Origin: an uncultured bacterium
Lineage (GTDB): Bacteria > Verrucomicrobiota > Kiritimatiellia > RFP12 > UBA1067
Reading direction: 5' to 3'
Length of the DNA stretch: 64,000 nucleotides
Assembly: GCA_902799955.1 (NCBI GenBank)
Contig: CADCCQ010000001.1
Location: forward strand, 1 to 64,000
Numbering within the stretch: the stretch's first letter is position 1; each line of letters starts with the position of its first letter. Made by a program: the position numbers and the translations under genes. Below are positions 33,671 to 42,591 of this stretch, one piece after another. The notes under the pieces were generated by a model. It was not told the DNA's origin, did not search any database, and saw only the letters and a program-made list of their open reading frames with translations.

Positions 33671-35812
33671 TCACCTGGTGCGGAAGTCGCCGAGCGACTT
33701 CATCCGGCTTGGATGGCGCAGCTTGCGCAGGGCCTTGGCCTCTATCTGCCTGATACGCTCCCGGGTGACGTTGAAGAGGCGGCCCACCTCCTCAAGCGTC
33801 CTGGAGTAGCCGTCCGTCAGGCCGAAGCGGAAGTCGACGACCTGTCGTTCGCGGTCCGTGAGCGTCTCGAGGATGTCGCGCAGCCTCTCCTTGAGGAGAT
33901 GGCCCTCGGTCACCTCGAACGGATTTTCGCTCGTCATGTCGGGGATGAAGTCGCCGTAGTGGGCGTCGTCGTTGTCCCCGACCTTGGACTGGAGCGAAAT
34001 CGGCTGCTGCGCCATGCGCCTGACCGTCCGCACCTGGTCCGGCGGCATGTTCATCTCGGACGACAGCTCGGCCTCGGTCGGCTCCCTGCCGAGCTTCTGG
34101 ACGAGCTTCTTCTGGACGCGCATCAGCTTGTTGATCGTCTCGATCATGTGGACCGGGATTCGGATCGTCCTGGCCTGGTCGGCGATCGCCCTCGTCGCGG
34201 CCTGGCGGATCCACCAGGTCGCGTACGTGGAGAACTTGTACCCGCGCTTGTACTCGAACTTCTCGACGGCCTTCATGAGGCCGGTGTTCCCCTCCTGGAT
34301 GAGGTCCAGGAACGAGAGCCCGCGGTTCATGTACTTCTTGACGATGGATATGACGAGCCTCAGGTTCGCCTCCACCATCCTCGTGCGCGCGATCTGCCCG
34401 GCCTTCAGTATCCTGACGAGCGACTCGAACGTCGAGAGGAACTCGTCCTTCGGCATCCCGAAGAACGTCTCGAGGCGGGCAAGCTTGGCGTTCACCTCGG
34501 CGAGCTCGGTCTCGCGGCGCTTGCCGCCCTTGGCCTTCGGTATCGCGAGCAGCTCCTCGCGGCGCTTGGAGAGCCTCTTGTACGGGAGGTATATGCGCTC
34601 GTCGGCGTCGATGCAGAGCATCTCGAGGACCTTCTGCTTGAAGCTGAGGTTGTCGAACGTCTTGACGAGCCCGGCGCGCGCGTTGGCGAGCTGCTTCTCC
34701 GCGCCGCGCATCGCGGCGGGGGAGACGTTCTTGCGCGCCAGCAGGGCGAGGTGCTTGCCGCTCGCCTCCTTCAGGCGGTTCTCCGCATCCCTTATCTGCT
34801 TGCGAAAGCCCGGGATCAGCTCCATGTAGGCGTCGCGCTTCTCGTCGAAGGTGTCGGTGACGATCCGGTCGAACCTCTCGGTCTGGTTCTCGAGCTTGTC
34901 GAGGAGGTTGGAGTACATCATCGGCGCGAACAGGAACCTGTTGAACATGTCCTTCGTCGTCGACTCGGAGTTCTCGATCGTCTGGCAGAGGTCTATCTCC
35001 TCGTCGCGCGAGAGCAGCTGCACCTGGCCCATCTGGTGGAGGTACATCCTGATGGGGTCCTCGATCATCTCGGCCGCGCGCAGCTTCGGGTCGACGGCCT
35101 TCAGGTTCTTGGCCTCGACGAACTTCTTGACGTCGTCCTCGCTCAGCACCTGCACGCCCAGGGCCTCGAGTATCTTGAGGTAGCGCTCGGACTGAATCGC
35201 GTCGACGATTGACTGCGGGAGGATCTGGTTGAGCTCCTCGAACGTTATGTATCCGCCGTTGGCCTCGCTGCGGCGCTTCACGTCGTTCAGGACGTCGTTG
35301 AGCTCCGTCTCGCGGAGGATCGACATCCCCTCCATCGATGGCATGATGGACTCGGCCTCGGACAGTATGTCCTCGTCGGCGGCGAAGCTGGGCAGCGCGG
35401 CAGGCTGGAGACTGGGGGCCTCGTCGTCGTCCTCGTCATCGTCCCCGCCCTCGCGTTCGCCCTTCTCGACCTCGGCGACAAGCTGGTCCGTGTCGAGCTG
35501 CGCGGCCTCGAGCTCGGCGTCCTCGGGAGACTCCTCCTCGTCGTCGTCGAGCGCAAGGTCCGGGACTGGCGGCAGCATGGCCTTGAAATCATCCTCCGGC
35601 GCGGGGACGGCCTCGACCTTGACGGGCTTCTTCTCAGCCTTCTTGTCGGTCTTCTTCTCCGCCTTTACCGGCTTTTTCGCGGGCGCCTTGTCAACAACTT
35701 TAGGCGAAGACCCCTTCTTCACCGGGGTCTTCGCCGCGCTCTGCTTCTTTGTTGTTTCCTCTGTCTTCTTGGGCCTTTCGCCTTTTTTCGACGCTTTCTT
35801 GTCTTTGGCCAT
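33671..35812 (-). CDS. rpoD: Primary sigma factor RpoD (sigma-70)
   Basis: 713 residues. An N-terminal Lys/Ala/Pro-rich tail (1-70) and an acidic stretch (about 85-150) precede region 1.2 onward. Region 2 reads [20 protein letters not shown] and [14 protein letters not shown], which bind core polymerase and the -10 box. Region 3 has [12 protein letters not shown]. Region 4 has [11 protein letters not shown] and [20 protein letters not shown] for the -35 box. The tail is longer than in E. coli and unlike region 1.1. This sigma should recognise the TTGACA/TATAAT-type promoters seen in the window. Confidence 0.97.
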   Translation of the reverse strand: MAKDKKASKKGERPKKTEETTKKQSAAKTPVKKGSSPKVVDKAPAKKPVKAEKKTDKKAEKKPVKVEAVPAPEDDFKAMLPPVPDLALDDDEEESPEDAELEAAQLDTDQLVAEVEKGEREGGDDDEDDDEAPSLQPAALPSFAADEDILSEAESIMPSMEGMSILRETELNDVLNDVKRRSEANGGYITFEELNQILPQSIVDAIQSERYLKILEALGVQVLSEDDVKKFVEAKNLKAVDPKLRAAEMIEDPIRMYLHQMGQVQLLSRDEEIDLCQTIENSESTTKDMFNRFLFAPMMYSNLLDKLENQTERFDRIVTDTFDEKRDAYMELIPGFRKQIRDAENRLKEASGKHLALLARKNVSPAAMRGAEKQLANARAGLVKTFDNLSFKQKVLEMLCIDADERIYLPYKRLSKRREELLAIPKAKGGKRRETELAEVNAKLARLETFFGMPKDEFLSTFESLVRILKAGQIARTRMVEANLRLVISIVKKYMNRGLSFLDLIQEGNTGLMKAVEKFEYKRGYKFSTYATWWIRQAATRAIADQARTIRIPVHMIETINKLMRVQKKLVQKLGREPTEAELSSEMNMPPDQVRTVRRMAQQPISLQSKVGDNDDAHYGDFIPDMTSENPFEVTEGHLLKERLRDILETLTDRERQVVDFRFGLTDGYSRTLEEVGRLFNVTRERIRQIEAKALRKLRHPSRMKSLGDFRTR

Positions 35813-35862
35813 ATCTCTCCAGTATACAATTCACCCAACTGCAACTTGTCAACTGTCTGTAT

Positions 35863-35892
35863 AGTATAACACACGAGTTGCCTTAATTTCAA
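35863..35892 (-). promoter_or_regulatory. Probable promoter for rpoD
   Basis: On the minus strand TTGAAA (35892-35887) and TATACT (35868-35863) are 18 bases apart, giving a leader of about 45 bases before rpoD. GGAGAG immediately precedes the ATG. Confidence 0.65.
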
Positions 35893-35912
35893 CAGGAAAT
35901 TTTATAAAATTT

Positions 35913-36215
35913 TCATTTAAGGACCCAGACCTTATGGAACACGCCTACCGAAAACAAGTTCTCCTTTGAGCCGTCTTTCCTCATCATCACACTGCAAACC
36001 CAGTAGTTCTTGTACTCAAGGTCGAGCAGCTTGCAGAGGTCGTCGTTGTCTATCGAGCCTTCGACCAGGCTCACGGCCAGCTTCTGAAAGGCATTGTCGA
36101 CGTTTGCCCGTACTTCGTTGAAGATTTCGTGGCAGTGGTCGCTCTTCGACGGACACGTCCCCGCAAGCACGAACGCGATGACCAAAAGGCCGATTACCTT
36201 TATGATGTCTTCCAT
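35913..36215 (-). CDS. Small secreted or membrane-anchored protein, DUF4359-like
   Basis: 100 residues. A hydrophobic N-terminus (IIKVIGLLVIAFVLAGTC) looks like a signal peptide ending in a possible lipobox Cys. The rest (HCHEIFNEVRANVDNAFQKL, then LFSVGVFHKVWVL at the end) recalls DUF4359-type small proteins, but I recognise it only weakly. It begins 3 bases after the GH106-like stop, with GAGG upstream, so it is the last gene of the rhamnose unit. No catalytic motif is visible. Confidence 0.6.
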   Translation of the reverse strand: MEDIIKVIGLLVIAFVLAGTCPSKSDHCHEIFNEVRANVDNAFQKLAVSLVEGSIDNDDLCKLLDLEYKNYWVCSVMMRKDGSKENLFSVGVFHKVWVLK

Positions 36216-36218
36216 CCT

Positions 36219-38324
36219 TTACCTCACTTCCACGGGACCGAGGAGCCCGGACTTCAGCGGTTTCCATTTCGACGCGTCGAACGGCTTGTAGTTCGACCCG
36301 ACGATGTTGATGTCGCAGAAATACTTCCAGTCCACCTTGTTGACGTCGTTCCACCTCAGGCGGTTGGCGCCGAGGTTCGTGACCTCCACCTCGATGGCGT
36401 TGCCCTTCGGGCGCAGCAGCCCCGCAGGAATCGGGAACTCGTAGGGGGGCATGAACCTGACGCCGAGGTCGCGTCCGTTGAGCCTCACGCGGGCAATCTC
36501 GCGAACCTCGCCAAGCGACAGGACGGTGTTTGCGACGCCAGTGGGCCCGACGTCAAAGGTCGTGCTGTACATCATCGTCCCGGAGAAGAACTCGTCAAGT
36601 GTCTCCCATCCGACGAGCGCGTCTAGCGAGCGGGCCTTCGGCAGCGCAGGTCCGCCGCAGACAGGCGAAAGGCACCACGTCTCGGGCACCTTCACGACGC
36701 TTCCAAAAGAGGATTTGGAACAACGTTCACCGACCTCGAATCCGTCGCCAAACAGAAACAACGACTGCTTTGGCTCGAGCACGGACACCGCTTTTTTGTG
36801 TTCAACCTTGCCTGTGAGAGGGTCCGCCTCGGTGAAGAAGCCATTCCTGGACGACACGGCCCGCGCCACCGCGCCGGTGTTCACGACGAAGTACGCCGTC
36901 TCGCCGTCCTTGCGCCAGCGCGTGGCGACAAGCCCCGTGGACGAGTCGAACGGCATTCTCTTGACGCCCTTGATCGACTCGCCGCGACTCTTCATCGCCG
37001 CGTCGAAAACATCCACAGCCTCCGGGTCGACGACGGCCGTGTACCTTTTGCCGAGGCCGGCGGCGAGCATGCGCTTCGAGATGAAGTCGAAGGAATACCC
37101 GGCCTCGAAGAGCCTCTTGGAAAGACGCCCGACACGCTCCGGATAGAACCACTTGTTGCCGTCGGAGACGGACATGGAGCCCATTCCGTCCCTGCACTTC
37201 GCCCGGTATGGGGCGGGGTTCCACACGATGGCGAGGTCGGTGTCCGGCGTCCAGGTCTGGAAGACGGACTGGCAGCGCGTGACGTATGCGTTGAGGGCCG
37301 CCACCTCGCGCCATATCGGGTTCCGCGGGTTCATCTCGAGCGTCGCGTAGAAGCACCATCCCGGCCAGACGGCATCGAGGGGCGAGTAGCAGAGCCCGTG
37401 GTAGAAGACATGGTTGACGCCGGAGAGGAAAAGCCCGTCGAGATACGCCTTGATGTCCGCCGGGCGTTCGCAGAAGTGCTCGTCGATCCACGTGCAGGAC
37501 TCCGCCGAGACGAGCGTCGTCCCCTTCGCGTGCGCGGCGGAAGACGCGAACTTCGAGATCAGGATGTCACGCGAGCCCTTGCCGAACATCTCCGTCTCCG
37601 GGATGTCGGCGAGCGCGTAGAAGTCAAGCCAGTTTGACGGCGCGCCGTGCGCCTCGTTGCGCGTGAGGTATCCGTTCTCGCGGCACCAGTCGGTCCACAC
37701 CCTGAAGCATGAAAGCTGCATCTCGTCGATGTCGCCTTTCCTCTTCGGCCTGGCGCCGTAGTACTCGTAGCTGTCGTGGTAGAACGCGCGCGGACGCGCC
37801 GCCTTGCCGCCCTTGCCGAAGAGCCCGTCGAACGCCGCGACGTGGATCTTCATCGCCTCGGGGTCGAATGGGTCCAGCATGTAGCCCGCGCCGCCGACGC
37901 ATGCGCGCTTGACCTTGAACTTCCTCGTGCTTGCGTGCGCCGCGTCGATCCAGGGTCCGCCGAAGCACCAGCCCGAGCCCATCGAAAGGTCGACGCCGAG
38001 CCCGTTCTCCTTCGCGAGGGCCACCGCCATGTTCCATGCATCGACCCACTCCGGGGAGAGGAGCCGCCGCCACTTCTTCTCGTAGCCCTTCTTCGCGCCG
38101 TAGATCGGGACAACGTGGAATCCGCCGAACCCCTTCTCCCGCATCTGCTCGCACTGGTACTTCATTCCCGCCTCGTCGATGGCGTTGCCCATCCACCAGT
38201 TGTAGACCCACGGACGCATCGTCTGGGTCGTCTCGGGCCAGGAGAAGTCCGCGGCGCGCACGCTCTGTCCGAACGCCGCCGCCCCCGCCGCGACCGCGGC
38301 GGCCGCAAGAATGCGAACCTTCAT
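36219..38324 (-). CDS. GH106-like alpha-L-rhamnosidase family glycosidase, secreted
   Basis: 701 residues with a signal peptide (ILAAAAVAAGAAAFGQSVRA). The opening TMRPWVYNWWMGNAIDEAGM and GFGGFHVVPIYG, followed by a TIM barrel with DLSMGSGWCFGGPW, are typical of the GH106-type alpha-L-rhamnosidase clan. VSAESCTWIDEHF and FLSGVNHVFYHG lie in the catalytic region. A galactose-binding-like C-terminus has VRLNGRDLGVRFMPPYEF. It follows the RhaT-DUF1080 gene by 6 bases, which supports rhamnose as the released sugar. The substrate (pectin rhamnogalacturonan, flavonoid or other rhamnoside) is not determined. Confidence 0.82.
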   Translation of the reverse strand: MKVRILAAAAVAAGAAAFGQSVRAADFSWPETTQTMRPWVYNWWMGNAIDEAGMKYQCEQMREKGFGGFHVVPIYGAKKGYEKKWRRLLSPEWVDAWNMAVALAKENGLGVDLSMGSGWCFGGPWIDAAHASTRKFKVKRACVGGAGYMLDPFDPEAMKIHVAAFDGLFGKGGKAARPRAFYHDSYEYYGARPKRKGDIDEMQLSCFRVWTDWCRENGYLTRNEAHGAPSNWLDFYALADIPETEMFGKGSRDILISKFASSAAHAKGTTLVSAESCTWIDEHFCERPADIKAYLDGLFLSGVNHVFYHGLCYSPLDAVWPGWCFYATLEMNPRNPIWREVAALNAYVTRCQSVFQTWTPDTDLAIVWNPAPYRAKCRDGMGSMSVSDGNKWFYPERVGRLSKRLFEAGYSFDFISKRMLAAGLGKRYTAVVDPEAVDVFDAAMKSRGESIKGVKRMPFDSSTGLVATRWRKDGETAYFVVNTGAVARAVSSRNGFFTEADPLTGKVEHKKAVSVLEPKQSLFLFGDGFEVGERCSKSSFGSVVKVPETWCLSPVCGGPALPKARSLDALVGWETLDEFFSGTMMYSTTFDVGPTGVANTVLSLGEVREIARVRLNGRDLGVRFMPPYEFPIPAGLLRPKGNAIEVEVTNLGANRLRWNDVNKVDWKYFCDINIVGSNYKPFDASKWKPLKSGLLGPVEVR

Positions 38325-38330
38325 GGTTGG

Positions 38331-40034
38331 CTATTCCTTTATCGTGATGTTGCGGAATTCCGCGGCGCCGCCTTCGGCCTGGAGCGCGATCGCGCCCTTC
38401 GGCGTCTTGACGCCCTTCACGCGGTTCATCTCGACGCCGTTCAGGACGCTGACGACCTCGTCACCCTTGACGGTCAGGACGAGTTCGTTCCACTCGCCGA
38501 ACGGCTTCTCGGCGGAAGGCGCCTTGGGCTTTGCGCTCGCGATGCCGGAAAGCGGATTGGCCGGATCGTACGGATTGCGCGGCGCGACGCCCTCCAGCAC
38601 GGAGCCGCCAAGCGCGAATATCGAGCATACGCCGTCAGGGCAGAGCTGGTTCTCATAGCAGCGGGGGATGAACCTGCCGGACTCCTTGGCGAACCTGATG
38701 AACACGCCGGAGTTCGGCTTCGGCGTCTTGCGCCACCAGCGGTACTCGAGGCGAAGCGTGAAGTCGCCGAAGTCGTCGCGCTTCGTGCGCAGGTAGCCGA
38801 AAGGAGTGCCGGTCGTGCGGATCGCGCCGTCGACGACAGCCCATGTCTCCTCTATCGCCGTGTAGTCGCCGACCTTCGCCTTGTCGAGGAACGCCGTCCA
38901 GCCGTCGAGGTCCTTCCCGTTGAAAAGGCTGACGGCGGCTTCCTTCTGAACGACAGGCGCGATAGTCTTGGGCGTTTCCTTCTCAAACGCCTTCGAGACA
39001 ACGGGCATTACGATGGAGACCGCGAGCAGCACAAGGCCGGTTGCGAGGAACTTCTTCGTATTCGCTCCGACGCCCTTCCACTCGCCGAGCATCACCCCGA
39101 GAAGCGAGGAGAACATCACGCTCGCGCCCATAACGACGGCGAAGCCGACGTACGCAAGGTCTCCGCAAAGCGGCTCGCCCATCTTCAGGAACGCGAACTG
39201 GAGCGCCCAGATCACGCCGGCGAAGGCGGAGAGCAAGAGCGCCGTGAGCCCCGCACCCCTGAAGAGCTTGCCGTAGTCGCCGAACGTCCCGTTCTTTTTG
39301 TTCATGACGAGGCAGTACGCGGCGTTGACAGCGAAGCCGCCCCAGAGGACGACGATGAGCACCGGCACGCCTGTCCACCACTTGCCGGCACCGGACGCCT
39401 CAGCGAGCTTCGACATGACGTCGCCCGACGAAAGCCCGAAGTTCATGCAGCCGGAGAACACGCCGCTCACGAGCGCGACGATGATGCCCTTCTTGAAGTT
39501 GAACTCGGCGACCGCGGCCTTCTTCGCCTCCTCGTCCAGCTCGCCCTCCTTCGACTTGCCGGCGAGGCCGACGAAGACGATGCCCGCGAGCGAGAGCGCG
39601 ACGCCGACCAGCGTGATTACCTTGGCGAGGGAGACCGCGCCATCCGCGCCCAGCACAAGAGTGGCGGCCTCGCCCTTGAAGATCGGCGGCAGAAGCGTGC
39701 CAGTCGCGGAGCAGAGCCCGCATCCGATCGCAAGCCCCAGCCCGACGCCGAGGTAGCGGATCATGAGCCCCCAGGTGAGCCCGCCGATGCCCCACATCGC
39801 GCCGAATCCGGCGCACGCGAGGAGCGTCTTAGCGGGAGTGTCGCCTATCACGCCCATGAGGCCGGGGACGGTCGCCAGGCCCAGGGCGAGAGGGAACAGG
39901 ATTAGTCCCGCGACGGCATACACGAGCCAGTAGCTTTCGTAGGCTACGCCCTTGACCTTGCGGAACGGAAGCGAGAACGTCGCGCCGGCGAGGCCGCCGA
40001 GCGCGAACACCAACATGCCGAGTATTGTATTCAT
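38331..40034 (-). CDS. RhaT-type L-rhamnose transporter fused to a DUF1080 domain
   Basis: 567 residues. Residues 1 to about 355 follow E. coli RhaT: FSLPFRKVKG near the start, FGAMWGIGGLTWGLMIRYLG, and GLCSATGTLLPPIF. About ten membrane segments are visible. After the last helix (FLATGLVLLAVSIVMPVV) a linker leads at about 370 into DUF1080 (VSLFNGKDLDGWTAFL, NSGVFIRFA, EWNELVLTVKGDEVVSVLNG). DUF1080 proteins hydrolyse 3-keto-glycosides, so the fusion could link uptake to hydrolysis. No ribosome binding site is seen before the ATG; a TATACT lies 7 bases upstream, so the mRNA may be nearly leaderless. Confidence 0.88.
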   Translation of the reverse strand: MNTILGMLVFALGGLAGATFSLPFRKVKGVAYESYWLVYAVAGLILFPLALGLATVPGLMGVIGDTPAKTLLACAGFGAMWGIGGLTWGLMIRYLGVGLGLAIGCGLCSATGTLLPPIFKGEAATLVLGADGAVSLAKVITLVGVALSLAGIVFVGLAGKSKEGELDEEAKKAAVAEFNFKKGIIVALVSGVFSGCMNFGLSSGDVMSKLAEASGAGKWWTGVPVLIVVLWGGFAVNAAYCLVMNKKNGTFGDYGKLFRGAGLTALLLSAFAGVIWALQFAFLKMGEPLCGDLAYVGFAVVMGASVMFSSLLGVMLGEWKGVGANTKKFLATGLVLLAVSIVMPVVSKAFEKETPKTIAPVVQKEAAVSLFNGKDLDGWTAFLDKAKVGDYTAIEETWAVVDGAIRTTGTPFGYLRTKRDDFGDFTLRLEYRWWRKTPKPNSGVFIRFAKESGRFIPRCYENQLCPDGVCSIFALGGSVLEGVAPRNPYDPANPLSGIASAKPKAPSAEKPFGEWNELVLTVKGDEVVSVLNGVEMNRVKGVKTPKGAIALQAEGGAAEFRNITIKE

Positions 40035-40078
40035 GGCTTATAGTATATCAAAAATCATTCTTTCGCGCCATATACAAA

Positions 40079-40111
40079 GACGCCCCCGCCGAAAAAAACA
40101 GCGGAGGCATC
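40079..40111 (-). terminator. Hairpin after sialidase gene
   Basis: An 11-bp stem with G-T pairs (40079-40089 with 40101-40111) encloses an A-rich (T-rich on the minus strand) loop. It lies 33 bases past the sialidase stop. The following T-tract is short, so termination strength is uncertain. Confidence 0.5.
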
Positions 40112-40143
40112 TTTGCGCCGTTTCAGGCCGTCTCAGCCGAACG

Positions 40144-41226
40144 TCATTCGGGAATCGACGCCTTGGGTACCACCGTGAAGACGATTGTGTCGTAGCCAGC
40201 GCCTTCGTAGATCACGCCGATGTCGCCGCTAGGGAGGATCGCCATGTCGGAATACGCCGCGCCCTGCGGCTCGACGCAAAGTCCGCCGTTCCACGTCGCG
40301 CCCTCGTCCTTGCTCGCGCGCAGATACAGGAGCGCGCGGCGGTTCGGGCTCTTGCAGTTGGAGAAGAGCAGCTTCTCGCCGCAGCGCATTATCTGCGCGT
40401 TGCACTGCGGGTCCTCGAGCGTCTTGTCGTAGCGCGACTCCCATGTCATGCCGCGGTCCTTCGAGACGTGGATCTGGCGTCCGCCGCCGTGCCAGCGCGA
40501 GTTGATCATCCACGAGCCGTCCTTGAGCTCGACGACCTTGCACTCGTCGCCCTTCTTGACGGGCTTGCCGAACGCCTTCCACGTCTTGCCGTGGTCGGGC
40601 GAGCCGAAGAGCGCGTTGCCGTCGCCCACGTGGACAAGCGTGTGGAGAAGCGTGCCGTCCTTCGTCTGGATGCCGGAGCCGGAGGAGATGAAGATGAACC
40701 CGCCGGCGTTGTGCGCCTTGCCGAACGGCCACTCCGGGAATGCGATGTCCTCCGTGATGTCGCGCGGCTTCGACCACGTCTTGCCGTTGTCGGACGACTC
40801 CTGCACGTGGAAGCGGTAGACGTTACCCCAGCGGTCGGAACCATCGGGGTTCTTCCAGTGCCAGACGTTGTAGAGCAGGAAGATCTTCTTCGCCTCGTCG
40901 TCGACGATGAACGAAGGGTCGCTGCCGCTCCACTTGTCGGAGTCGGTCCACGGCCACTTCCACGTCGGCTCGCTCGGCGTCCACGTCTTGCCGCCGTCCG
41001 ACGACCTGCGGCAGACGATGTTGATCGACTGGAACGCGTTGAGGTCGCCGATGTTGTCCTTGCGCGCGTCGCACACGGCAACGAGGTCGCCGTTCGGCGC
41101 GGTGCATAGCGCCGGGATGCGGTACACGGCGATTCCGCCGTTCCCGTTCTTCCACAGCGTGGTCTTTTCGCCCGCGAGGCAAGTCACCGCCGCCGCCAAG
41201 GCGGCAATCAATGCAATCTTCTTCAT
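40144..41226 (-). CDS. Exo-alpha-sialidase (BNR repeat, GH33-like)
   Basis: 360 residues with a signal peptide ([18 protein letters not shown]). The arginine-triad motif is VYRIPAL (about 34-40). Five Asp boxes are visible: SSDGGKTW, SSDNGKTW, SPDHGKTW, SKDRGMTW and SKDEGATW, marking the six-bladed propeller. VIYEGAGYDTI near the end fits the catalytic Tyr region. It would release terminal sialic acid from mucin or other glycoconjugates. The epimerase and N-acetylneuraminate lyase encoded just upstream complete the pathway. Confidence 0.92.
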   Translation of the reverse strand: MKKIALIAALAAAVTCLAGEKTTLWKNGNGGIAVYRIPALCTAPNGDLVAVCDARKDNIGDLNAFQSINIVCRRSSDGGKTWTPSEPTWKWPWTDSDKWSGSDPSFIVDDEAKKIFLLYNVWHWKNPDGSDRWGNVYRFHVQESSDNGKTWSKPRDITEDIAFPEWPFGKAHNAGGFIFISSGSGIQTKDGTLLHTLVHVGDGNALFGSPDHGKTWKAFGKPVKKGDECKVVELKDGSWMINSRWHGGGRQIHVSKDRGMTWESRYDKTLEDPQCNAQIMRCGEKLLFSNCKSPNRRALLYLRASKDEGATWNGGLCVEPQGAAYSDMAILPSGDIGVIYEGAGYDTIVFTVVPKASIPE

Positions 41227-41228
41227 TT

Positions 41229-41290
41229 CACACTCCCATTTTCACTTTTCACCTTACATTTTACACTTTACATTTTACATTCTACATTCT
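41229..41290. repeat. Repeat family B array between sialidase and epimerase
   Basis: Runs of CATTTTACACTTTACATTTT-like units fill the whole gap and enter the end of the epimerase gene at 41282. Same family and orientation as at 25308-25352. Confidence 0.7.
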
Positions 41291-42499
41291 AACCAGCTCC
41301 CAAGCCTTGACGAGCATGCGCGGGATGTGGAACGGGCCCTTGAAGATGTTGCCCTTCGCGGGCTGCGCGACCGTGCCGTCGCGGTGGAGGTAGCCGTACC
41401 ATTCGGGGAACTTGCGGTCCTTCAGGTGCTTCCACGCCCACTCGGAGGCGAGCTTGTGCCACTTCATGTACTTGGCGTCGCCGGTGAGCTTGTACGCGTA
41501 GGCAGTCGCGATGATCGTCTCGCACTGCGGCCACCAGAACTTCATGTCCTGCTCGTAGCACTGCGGCGGGAAGTTGCGGCAGTCCTTGAAGGAGATGATG
41601 CCGCCGTATTTCTTGTCCCAGCCCCAGTCCCACGACCAGTCAAGGATCTTGAGCGCGGTCTTGAGGAGTTTGTCGGGATCGATGGCGGCGGCCAGAGGGC
41701 TGGCCGCCCTGCCCTCTTGTTGTTGTACGCTTGTTGCCACGTCCATCAGGAACCAGCTCGTCTCGATGCAGTGGCCGGGGTTGATCACGCGGCCCGCGAG
41801 CGTGTCGATGAACTCTCCGTTGGGTCCGACCGTCTCGAGGAGCGCCTTGAACTCCGGATGGATGAAGTACTTCGTGAGGAGGTCGATCGACTCGGTAATC
41901 TGCTGGTCGAGGACGGGATCGTCGGAGACCTGCTTCAGCACCATCGCCACGTTGATGAGGATCATCGTGAGGGAGTGCCCCTGGCACTGCACGACGGGCT
42001 CGAACTTGGGCGGCATCCACTTCTTCGGGTTGGCGACGAACTTGCGGATGCGCTTGAAGAGCGCGACCGCCTTCTTCGCCCACGCCTTGTCGCCGCTCGC
42101 GAGCGAATACTCCGCGTAGGCAATCGCGGCGAAGCACTCGGAGAACACGTAGCGGCGCTTCTGGACGCCAACGCCTTCAGCCGTCACGGCGAAGTAGGCT
42201 CGCCCGTCCTTGTCGAAGCAGTGCTTCTCGAGGAACTCGCAGCAGCTCTTCGACGCCTCCAGCCATTCGGGGTTCTTCTCCACGTGGTTGTAGGCGTAAG
42301 CCGTCATCCATCCGAAGCGGCCCTGGAACCAGACGCTCTTCGTCGAGTCCATCAGCGAGCCGTCGCGGTCGACGCACGTATAGACGCCGCCGTTCTTGCG
42401 GTCCCAGCCGTGCTTCATCCAGAACGGCATCACGTTGCGCAGGAGCTCGCTCTTGTAGGTCTTGGCCCACTTGCTCCAATAAGGGTTTGGATTCATCAT
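41282..42499 (-). CDS. N-acylglucosamine 2-epimerase family protein
   Basis: About 405 residues from ATG 42499. An (alpha/alpha)6 barrel with YWSKWAKTYKSELLRNVMPF, GRFGWMTAYAYNHV, PGHCIETSWFLMDVA and WWPQCETIIATAYAY carries the conserved His and Arg residues of AGE/cellobiose epimerases. It interconverts N-acetylmannosamine and N-acetylglucosamine, the step after sialic acid cleavage. Residues of about 258-275 (ATSVQQQEGRAASPLAAAID) come from a palindromic DNA element (41687-41736) shared with the GH2 gene and absent from ordinary family members as far as I recall. The upstream gap contains a 15-bp palindrome. Confidence 0.88.
   Translation of the reverse strand: MMNPNPYWSKWAKTYKSELLRNVMPFWMKHGWDRKNGGVYTCVDRDGSLMDSTKSVWFQGRFGWMTAYAYNHVEKNPEWLEASKSCCEFLEKHCFDKDGRAYFAVTAEGVGVQKRRYVFSECFAAIAYAEYSLASGDKAWAKKAVALFKRIRKFVANPKKWMPPKFEPVVQCQGHSLTMILINVAMVLKQVSDDPVLDQQITESIDLLTKYFIHPEFKALLETVGPNGEFIDTLAGRVINPGHCIETSWFLMDVATSVQQQEGRAASPLAAAIDPDKLLKTALKILDWSWDWGWDKKYGGIISFKDCRNFPPQCYEQDMKFWWPQCETIIATAYAYKLTGDAKYMKWHKLASEWAWKHLKDRKFPEWYGYLHRDGTVAQPAKGNIFKGPFHIPRMLVKAWELVRM
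41687..41736. repeat. In-frame palindromic element, copy in epimerase gene
   Basis: A perfect 9-bp stem GGCGGCCAG (41687-41695) pairs with 41700-41708 across an AGGG loop. It is followed by a 28-base tail (41709-41736) that includes TTGTTGTTGTACGCTTGTTG. The tail matches the GH2 copy at 26 of 28 bases, and both copies are read in the same frame on the minus strand, giving SVQQQ(E/D)GRA. Confidence 0.85.
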
Positions 42500-42529
42500 T
42501 TGAGGTAATCCCAACTTTTTTAATGGCCG

Positions 42530-42570
42530 TGTAGAACGTGTAGATCATGTAGATTTCTACACGTTCTACA
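42530..42570. repeat. 15-bp perfect inverted repeat, possible terminator
   Basis: TGTAGAACGTGTAGA at 42530-42544 pairs exactly with 42556-42570 across an 11-base spacer. It sits between the N-acetylneuraminate lyase stop and the epimerase start. The left half, with CCGTGTAGAAC, recurs as a diverged copy near 59325. There is no strong T-tract, so it may be a mobile palindrome and not a terminator. Confidence 0.7.
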
Positions 42571-42591
42571 TGTTCTACTCGGCTCATGCTG

